Shown here piece after piece: positions 57,171 to 64,000 of a DNA stretch of 64,000 nt (the first letter of the stretch is position 1; every line of letters begins with the position of its first letter). The notes under the pieces are model-generated. The model was not told where the DNA came from and did no database searches. It was given only the letters and a program-made list of their open reading frames with translations. The position numbers and the translations under genes are program-made. The stretch comes from Heterocephalus glaber (lineage: Eukaryota > Chordata > Mammalia > Rodentia > Bathyergidae), in the NCBI RefSeq assembly GCF_000247695.1, contig NW_004624776.1, positions 16,929,096 to 16,993,095 of the forward strand, written 5' to 3'.

Positions 57171-57754
57171 TGTGTCAGGACCACAAGTCATTCCTCAAGA
57201 TTTTATACAGAGATAACCAACTTATGACCACTAAAAGTGCTGTAAAAGTACCAGTACTAAAATGATTTTAAGGGTTAAATATTACGGTATAAATTGCCTA
57301 TGTACAAATTTACCTTAATACTCCACATTAAGGTTTCTCTTACCTATCTATTTTCAGAAGAAAGGCTGAGAGATTTTTAATGTAAAATAAAGATCATTGA
57401 TTTTGGTTGATGTCCTCTAAAATGCAGAATATCATCTATAAGTGCATGTCAAGTTTTGATGAAGAATATAATTTGAACTAAATTATCCTTTTGGGTTCAC
57501 CGGAAAAACTAGTCTGCTCAAAATAAGGCATTCCATGAATGCAAATGTTTTTTCTATGGTTACAGTTAAGGTAGTCTATTGATTGCATTTGTTTTGAAAA
57601 TCATACAAGCCAGCATCATCTTGGACATTCCTGATGGCCTACACAATCATTTATTTAACTTTTAGAGTGACTCTTAAACTCTCCATACAGGAAAAATGTT
57701 GGCCTTGTTTGAAGACATTCCCTTCCTGGTACTGGTACAAAGGGGTTGTGGCTT

Positions 57755-57925
57755 TTATCTGGCAGCAATTTAGCCTTAGAGGGGACATTTGGCCTGAAAT
57801 AGAGACATTTCTGGTTTTCATGACCGTGGTGGGAGCATCTAGTGGGCCGAGACCGGAATGTTGATTTACTGGGCAGCCTCCCATGATCCAGAATTATCCA
57901 AGCCCAAATGTCAGAGGTATAGGCT
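57755..57925 (-). mobile_element. hAT DNA transposon fragment, antisense
   Basis: gaggggacatttggcctgaa, gagacatttctggttttcat and gagcatctagtgggccgaga are antisense landmarks of a MER-type hAT element. Confidence 0.55.
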
Positions 57926-58004
57926 GAGCAACTGTGGCCCAGCAGACTGTGAGGCTGTGCCATCTTCACAGTGTCACCGCCATCCCTATCGCTTGTGTAA
58001 TTTC

Positions 58005-58185
58005 TAAAGCACCAGCTCCCTAATGTGACTGAGATTAAGAATCACATGGAAAGCTTTTTAAAAACATATAGGAAAGGAGAAGATGCCTGGCTCCACTGCA
58101 AACCCAAGTTAGACTCTCTGGAGGTATGTTAGAAGTTTGTATTTTAAGAGTTCTCCAAGTTATTTCCGTGATGTTTCCTGACTGG
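58005..58185 (+). mobile_element. MER5A-like hAT element
   Basis: gattaagaatcacatggaaa, the 'gatgcctggctcc' segment, gactctctggaggtatg and aagagttctccaagttattt follow MER5A order. Confidence 0.55.
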
Positions 58186-58475
58186 CATTTGGAAGCTGGC
58201 TGTGAGTTAATGAATCTATTTATAAGCATTAGAGAACACCTTGATCCTGTACCATCACCAATGATCACAGCTGAGCTATCTGCTGCAAAGCTTTGATGAA
58301 AAGTCAAGTGGAGAAACATACTAATAAAGGAACATGAACTATATCTACCTAATCCATGGATCAGGCTGGGCCATCAGAAAACTTGGCTCGGAAAAGAAGA
58401 CTTGTTTTTAGTAAACTATAATATGTTGCTGTCGTTGCTAAAGGACAAAATTAACAGTATTTTCTTTTTTAAAAA

Positions 58476-58562
58476 ATTTTTTGCATGGTACTGGGAATTG
58501 AACCCATGGTCTTACATATGCTAAGCAAGCACTCTCCCATGGAGCTACATCCCCAGTACTGA
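58476..58562 (-). mobile_element. ID-like SINE, antisense (old type)
   Basis: ggtactgggaattgaaccca ... gcactctcccatggagctac. Confidence 0.75.
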
Positions 58563-59455
58563 TGGACAAAATTTAAAAGACTCTTCAAACATGTTATTTT
58601 ATTTGCTGCAGGGATGTTATTAAAGTGTTTATTGTATCTTTCCATGACTTTATCTGCTATATTGTTTTGTGTATCAACATGAATGAATTAAGAATTGGAA
58701 ATGTTTTACTTCTCAAGAAATTGCTTCTTATCTCTTCATAAAAGAGTGAAAATTACACTACAGGCTGTAACTTTTCTCTCTCCTCTAATCCAAAGCATTT
58801 AAGGACAAAATTTAGAGTTTAGTAAGAATATGGAGCATATGAATGTGGCTACTTTATGTTTGTCTTCAGCCTGTTTCATTGTTACTGCTGTAACACTTCA
58901 CATTATCACTGTAAATTGCATCCAATCTAGTATGCAACAAAATAGAAAATTAGTAATTTTTACAAGGCTAAATTTACAATTGACAAGTAAAAAACATCAA
59001 GATAACATTTTAAAATTAAAGTAGCTTTAAAAATAATCTGTATCAGTATTAGCAAGATTATTAATGTTCTATTTTCATAAACTCAGAGTATTTTTCTAGC
59101 CTTAGAAAGTGAATGGACAGTTAAAATATCTTTGCAAGAAAACATTTCAGTTTCTAAATTTTGAAAAACCAACATAAAGCCAACTTTATTCTTAAAAATT
59201 TCATAAAATTTTGAAATATAGATTTGGTACCACTGAAGAAAATCTGGCATTGTATTTAAATCTATCCACAATAAAGTTGTATAAAAATGTGTACCTACAT
59301 AGTCAAATTTCTGACCTTATAAAAACATCTAAACAAATGTACTACAAAATATAGGGTGCATTATGTATGCAATTACTATAGGAAATGTAAACACATATTA
59401 GAACACAAAATATGAGATTCTATGCCTTAAAGTTACAAAATCCAATGTTACTTAC
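58563..59455. other. IFT88 intron, unannotated
   Basis: AT-rich intron just 3' of the 59.5 kb exon; no feature seen. Confidence 0.6.
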
Positions 59456-59521
59456 AGTCAACATTTTCTGGAAATTTTCTGTGAATATCTTTATAAGTAT
59501 CTAATGCTTTTTGGTAGTTAC
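59456..59521 (-). CDS. IFT88: IFT88 internal coding exon (last TPR)
   Basis: This exon continues from the 61.7 kb exon and encodes NYQKALDTYKDIHRKFPENVD, with split Gly and Cys codons at its two ends. The pattern YQKAL..Y...HRKFPENVDC is a TPR helix B followed by the start of the next repeat. The acceptor is a T-rich tract ending CCTAG and the donor is GTAAGT. Both ends are phase 1, so the 66-bp exon could be skipped without a frameshift. The intron to the previous exon is about 2.2 kb. The identification rests on recognised protein similarity and exact phase agreement with the neighbouring exons. Confidence 0.96.
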
Positions 59522-60119
59522 CTAGGAATAAAAAAGACAAAAACATTACTAGCAAATCAGAGAAATGAATAGGCTTAAACAAAATAGGAAAACTGAGTTT
59601 GGGTCAAAAATCATTTCTAAAATCTAAGCAAATAAGTTATGAATCTCTCTGGGCTTCGCTGTCCTAGAAGAATGGCCATGCTAACCTTGGAAGAGAGCTC
59701 CTGGGAGAGCCAAGTGAAATGGGGATAGGATGCCCCATCACACAGGAGTTTCTAGGTGAACGCTCACTGTATTGACCTGTTCTTCAGCAACTTAAGCAAG
59801 CTGAAACCACCCAGGAGAGTTCATTTGTATGTACACTTCACATGACTGACATTAAAATGATCTAGGGACTGAAAACTCATACCGATACATATAACAAGTA
59901 TCTAATACAGCTGTTAACAATCAAGCCCTGACATGATTTGAAGACTACATTGAGTGTATATAAAATATTTGCGGTGCATTTTGGTGGCACTCACAGAGAC
60001 AAAGAAACCATCCACAAAACTGAGTAAGAACTCCCAATACTTTCGCAAGTTGCGCTTTCCCTGAAGACTTTCTTTCTTGAGCCATTTATGCATGTGTGTA
60101 TGTATGTATACATGCATAT
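59522..60119. other. IFT88 intron, unannotated
   Basis: No recognised feature between the 59.5 kb exon and the B1 element. Confidence 0.6.
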
Positions 60120-60262
60120 ATATTTTTTGAGACGGTCTCACTATGTAGTTCAGGCTGGCCTTGAACTCACTGTGTAGCCGAGGGTGGCCTCAAACGCATG
60201 AACCTTCTGCTTCAGCCTCAAGTGCTGGAATTATAGGCATGTGCCACCATGGCCAGTTTCCT
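60120..60262 (-). mobile_element. B1-type SINE, antisense
   Basis: ttttgagacggtctcactat, caggctggccttgaactcac, gctggaattataggcatgtg. Confidence 0.78.
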
Positions 60263-60610
60263 GAGCTGTTTTTGTGTTATATGGGAGGATTATACATCTG
60301 TTAGCAATGATCTCCTGGCAAAATCTCTGATATTTTAAGCATACCATTCATTGCATAGTCTAAAACTCACAGCATCTCCATCATTTAGGTGTCACCAGGG
60401 CAAAGCATAGTAACAGCAGAGTAAAAAAGGCAAACCAAGATATCTAGTGATCTTTGGTATAAAAAATATATAGTCCAGTTGCAAGCTTTCCTCAGACTTT
60501 GCAGGTGTGGGATAGTTTCATAAATTTGGCTAGGCACATAAGACCCTGAGAATCACAGGACTAGAAAATGGAAGTATAAATTAATGTAAAAAGAATGCTT
60601 ATTTTTTCCC

Positions 60611-60877
60611 ACAAAAAGAATTTTATGCCTTTTCTTCCCTTAAAGAGGAATCAAATTATTTGCTAAAATAAATAATCATAACCAGGATCTTTAGATACTA
60701 AAAAGACCAAAGGATAGCAAAAATTGAAGAAATAAAAGCCTCAGGAACAATTTAACGTTCCTCTCACTTTTGTGAATCTCTTTTCTACTTACCCGATATG
60801 GCTTTAAAGACAATCTCAGTTCCTACTCAATTTGATGGTAAACCTACCAGCTTTAGAATAAGATTGATCTGGGTTTA
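60611..60877 (+). repeat. Direct repeat copy A flanking an IFT88 exon
   Basis: Shares a long diverged match with 62154-62440 in the same orientation, for example ggaatcaaattatttgct, aataatcataaccaggatct and ctcagttcctactcaatttg. It ends within a MIR head. It lies about 0.8 kb from the 61.7 kb exon. Confidence 0.88.
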
Positions 60878-60934
60878 ACTAATTAAAAATTATTACATGT
60901 TACTTTTGAAAAACAATCTTTTATTTTTGTTTTT

Positions 60935-61112
60935 GTTTTTTGGTAGTATTGGGGATTAAATCCAGGACCTTGGGACTGAACTAAGTCCTCAGCCTTTTTT
61001 TTTTTTTTAATTTCTGAGACAGGGTCTAACTATCTTACTAAGTTGTCCAGGCTGGGCTCAAACTTGCCATCCTCCTGCCTCAGTCTGCTAGAATGCTGGG
61101 ATCATAGGCATC
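60935..61112 (-). mobile_element. ID fragment plus B1, antisense
   Basis: tattggggattaaatccagg (short ID part), then gagacagggtctaactatct, tgtccaggctgggctcaaac, tgctgggatcataggca (B1). Confidence 0.72.
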
Positions 61113-61130
61113 CTGAAATCATCTATTTTT

Positions 61131-61212
61131 GGGGGGGCTACTGGGGATTGAACTCGGGACCTTGCACTTGCGAGGTAGGCAACAGAACCACTGAGCTAAA
61201 ACCCTGGCCCTG
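61131..61212 (-). mobile_element. ID-like SINE, antisense
   Basis: G-run then ctactggggattgaactcgg ... ctgagctaaaaccctggccc, between diverged repeats tgaaatcatctattttt and tgaaacaatccattttt. Confidence 0.85.
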
Positions 61213-61254
61213 AAACAATCCATTTTTAAAGAGAGGTGTTGGAATATATAACTT

Positions 61255-61335
61255 GTGGAAGCTGGGTATGTATGTGGCTAAATGGCAGAGCATATCCTCT
61301 GGGTTTTCATCCCTAGACAAAACAAACAAACAAAC
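61255..61335 (+). mobile_element. ID-like SINE, degraded
   Basis: gctgggtatgtatgtggcta ... ctgggttttcatccctagac with an (AAAC)n tail. Confidence 0.55.
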
Positions 61336-61458
61336 TCCAAAACAAAACAACTAAACAGAGCAATGCCCACTTTGTAAGTACAACTTTTTCAGCACAGAAT
61401 AACTATTTTTTCATATCATGCTTCAATTATGTATAGTTTTTTTATGTATAGTTATTTT

Positions 61459-61459
<1 letters not shown>

Positions 61460-61490
<31 letters not shown>

Positions 61491-61564
61491 GGTACCGGGG
61501 ATTGAACTTGGGTCCTTGCGATTGCACAGCAGGCGGCGAAACCACTGAGCTACATCCCCGGCTC
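61460..61564 (-). mobile_element. ID-like SINE, antisense, young
   Basis: (TTTTG)n head, ggtaccggggattgaacttg ... gctacatccccggctc. Perfect 17-bp duplications tatgtatagttatttta at 61443-61459 and 61565-61581. Only 137 bp from the IFT88 61.7 kb exon. Confidence 0.92.
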
Positions 61565-61701
61565 TATGTATAGTTATTTTAAAAGTTGGTGTTTTAACAA
61601 ACACAGATACAACTGAAATACATTTACCTAAAAGAAATTGCACAATTACCTAAAACAAAATAACAAAATAGAGAAGAAATAAGTAAAATCGAAACATTTA
61701 C

Positions 61702-61754
61702 CACTTCTTCTAAAACAACTTGCTACCATCAGCTGCCATTTCACTTGTGTAGGC
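61702..61754 (-). CDS. IFT88: IFT88 internal coding exon (TPR region)
   Basis: This is the most upstream IFT88 exon in the window. IFT88 is a tetratricopeptide-repeat subunit of the IFT-B core that carries cargo along the ciliary axoneme and is needed to build cilia. Read on the minus strand, the exon encodes PTQVKWQLMVASCFRRS, part of a C-terminal TPR helix pair, and I recognise it as near-identical to mammalian IFT88. It has a pyrimidine-rich acceptor ending TTTTATAG and a GTAAAT donor. It enters in phase 2 (its first G completes a Gln codon) and leaves in phase 1. At 53 bp it is not a multiple of three, so skipping would shift the frame. The next upstream exon is not within the window. Direct repeats lie about 0.4-0.8 kb away on either side. 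Confidence 0.96.
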
Positions 61755-62153
61755 CTATAAAAGTAATAAATTAGTTGAAATTACAGGTGATACAAAAATA
61801 AGATGTTCAAATCATTTACAAAGTTGTACATCTGGACAATCTTTCAATTATTCTTTGACTTTTTGTTAGTTCATTTTTATTACTGAAAATAGTTGAAATA
61901 TAATTTCCTTTATTATTACCTGTTATATTAGGACATTTAAATTTATGAGTCCTTCAAAGTTCATCTAGCTCATACCTTTATTTAGACACTCTTAGGAGAA
62001 CCACTTAAATTTGTTTGCTTAAAAAGCACTACATTCTGTTTTAAACATGATCATTACTTTTGGCATTTTCTTTAATCATTATATTTAGGCTTGCAAACAT
62101 TCAAGGACCAGCTTTTGATCTTATGTTTGAACAACCAAGCTTTAAAGGGAGAG

Positions 62154-62440
62154 ACAAAAAGAATTTTATTTATTCCTTTTCTCCCCTTAAAAAGGAATCA
62201 AATTATTTGCTACAATAAATAATCATAACCAGGATCTTTAAACACTGCTAAAAAGATCAAAGAATAGCAAAAATTGCAGAAATAAAAGCCTCAGGAACAA
62301 TTTAATGTTACTCTCACTTTTGTGCATCTTCCTTCTATGCATCTTCCTTCTATTTACCTGATGGCTTCAAAGTCAATCTCAGTTCCTACTCAATTTGATG
62401 GCAAACCTACCAGCTTTAGAATAAGACTGATCCGCATTTA
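62154..62440 (+). repeat. Direct repeat copy B flanking an IFT88 exon
   Basis: Partner of copy A. It carries an extra internal duplication (atgcatcttccttct repeated). Its MIR continues past the end of the match, which suggests that B is the ancestral copy. Confidence 0.88.
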
Positions 62441-62510
62441 AATCACAGCACTGCTACATGGGCAAGTTATTTAACTTCAAACTCACTGCCTACACGCCCA
62501 CCTACTGTGA
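62425..62510 (+). repeat. MIR remnant
   Basis: gaataagactgatccgcatt, then cagcactgctacatgggcaa and gttatttaacttc match the MIR 5' half. Its first bases form the end of the local direct repeat. Confidence 0.55.
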
Positions 62511-63319
62511 TCTAAATAAAATCCATATCTAACCATATTACTTCCCTCCTTAAAAATCTGTCACCTCCTCCACCCACATGTTAAATCCAAGATTCTAATC
62601 CAGTTTATCTACTTTCTACTCCTTTTCTGCTTCTCCAACTCATCTTCTGCCACAACATGCCTAACATTTCATGCCACAGAAACTCCATGCAGAAGCATGG
62701 TCAATATTTGCTGGACTCCTGGAATTTGCACAAACCATCACTTCTGCTTGGAGGCTCATTTCAACCTCTGCGTACTCTTCAAAGCCAGGCTGGATTCGAC
62801 TGCTCTAAGTACTCTCTAAACCCAGAGAATTTCTCAGCATGGGACTTAGCTTTATTTATTTGTGTTTCTGAATATCAACATTACCCTCCTTCCTCAATGA
62901 ATGTAACTACTGTCCTAACTTCTAATAATTTGAACTTGGCCCTGTTTTTCAACTTTACATAGATGAAATTACATAGCATGCATCCTTTTTCTAACAGCTG
63001 AATTACTGAGCTATATTTCACATACTACACAATTCATCCAATTAAAGTATCCAGTACTTTAATTTTTACTGTATTACATTAATTTTCAAAACTTATGATA
63101 AAATATAACATAAAATTTGCCATTTTAGCTATTTTTAGTTCAGCAGCATTAATTACATTCACAATGCTGTGCAACTATTGCCACTATGTACTCCCAAAAC
63201 ATTTTTAGTATTACCCAAACAGAGACTCTGCAACCATTAAGCAATAACTCTATATTCCTCCCACCCTAACCCCTGGTAGCTTCTAATTTCCTTTTGTCTC
63301 TATAACTTTGCCAATTTTA
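62511..63319. other. IFT88 intron with faint L2/L1-like text
   Basis: Strings such as catgttaaatccaagattct and tgccattttagctatttttag look like old LINE sequence. The next upstream IFT88 exon was searched for on the minus strand and not found. Confidence 0.45.
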
Positions 63320-63600
63320 CATATGGCAAGTCCCCAACTTAGGAACATTTGAGTTGTGAACTTTCACAGATATGAATGGACCTTGTATTATGAACATGTG
63401 TAGATGCGAACAAATTGCAGAAGTAACTCATGAGTCTGTTGGATATTGTCAGTTATGCTGCTGTGTGCTTACTGTAAAATGCAATAGTTACTAACTAGAG
63501 GAGGGAGGGTAGGTGGGAGATAGTGGAGCTGAAGTATCATCAGCAATAGGAGATGAGGGCAAGATAGAATTTCACTCACACCTGATGTTGAAAACACAGG
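63320..63600. mobile_element. Tigger-like DNA transposon remnant
   Basis: Begins ggcaagtccccaacttagga, followed by gagttgtgaactttcacaga and a mid-element gctgtgtgcttactg. Resembles pogo-like copies common in mammals; heavily mutated. Confidence 0.4.
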
Positions 63601-63609
63601 TTTTTAAAA

Positions 63610-63940
63610 TAATTTTTTTAATTAAATAACTATTTTTTTCCCATTAAGTTTATTGGTAGATTTTAGGTATAAAATAGTTACATTCATCATTGGGATCTTG
63701 TACCATTACATGAGTATCTTGGTTCTTATATTTTTCCCCTTCCCTTGCCCTCCCTTTACCCCCTCCACCCCTCCCTATTTGCAAAGACTTTGTTTCCATT
63801 TTTTTTCCTCTTCTCATATTTTTTCTTTTCCCTTTTTTCCTTTCCCCTACCCCTCCCACTTCACCTGCTCCTTTAGACCTTTACTTCCTATTACACAGTA
63901 TCAATTATACATTTTTAAAAATTACAATATCAAGATCTAG
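63610..63940 (-). mobile_element. L1 3'-end fragment, antisense
   Basis: Starts with a T-rich stretch and cccattaagtttattggtag, followed by a long pyrimidine-rich tract (63730-63890) that is the antisense of the G-rich L1 3' UTR polypurine region. The long pyrimidine tract also explains the low-complexity open frames on both strands. Confidence 0.55.
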
Positions 63941-64000
63941 GAGACATTACCACAGATTTTACAGAATTTAAAAGGATACAGAAAGCATATTACAAAAATC

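Noticed and set aside
61760..64000. Search for the next upstream IFT88 exon
   Set aside because: No TPR-coding segment with compatible phase 2 donor was found; the sequence is repeats and plain intron.

Overview
The window is mammalian nuclear DNA, most likely from a rodent outside the mouse/rat group. Two protein-coding genes are split into small exons with consensus splice sites inside large introns. The interspersed repeats are rodent-type: many young tRNA-derived ID-like SINEs, 7SL-derived B1 units and B1-plus-ID dimers, ERVL-MaLR and ERVK-type LTRs, L1, and old MIR/L2/Tigger/MER5 remnants. There are no Alu elements. The ID variant suggests a squirrel, beaver or kangaroo-rat relative, but I cannot name the species.

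Both genes lie on the minus strand, head to tail. From 61.8 kb down to 25.2 kb are the last six coding exons of IFT88, a subunit of the ciliary intraflagellar transport B complex. They encode the final 174 complete codons, the stop and a short 3' UTR. About 13.7 kb farther on, at 11.5-11.2 kb, is the first coding exon of IL17D, a secreted IL-17-family cytokine, inside a strong CpG island (about 10.95-12.2 kb). The rest of IL17D is expected beyond position 1, so 1-11.2 kb is its intron. The IFT88-IL17D order and shared orientation match human 13q12. No bacterial genes, CRISPR arrays or functional tRNA/rRNA genes are visible.

By region: 1-11.2 kb is IL17D intron with MIR, Tigger and old L1 remnants. 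11.2-12.2 kb is the IL17D exon and CpG island. 12.2-25.2 kb is intergenic and repeat-rich, with an opposed MaLR cluster, an HMGN3 processed pseudogene and a multi-layer LTR/SINE nest. 25.2-25.9 kb holds the last two IFT88 exons. 25.9-41.3 kb is a large intron containing a piggyBac-transposase retrocopy nested in a MaLR LTR and an old L1. 41.3-54.8 kb is an intron containing an ERVK-type solo LTR split by an L1 and a 950-bp assembly gap. 54.8-61.8 kb holds three further IFT88 exons, and 61.8-64 kb is intron.

Most notable observations: the last IFT88 intron uses a GC-AG splice pair; a piggyBac transposase fragment carries hallmarks of L1-mediated retroposition and a tandemly repeated cysteine-rich tail; the IL17D 5' splice site abuts a six-run G-quadruplex-capable tract; and a 53-bp IFT88 exon sits between two direct repeats.
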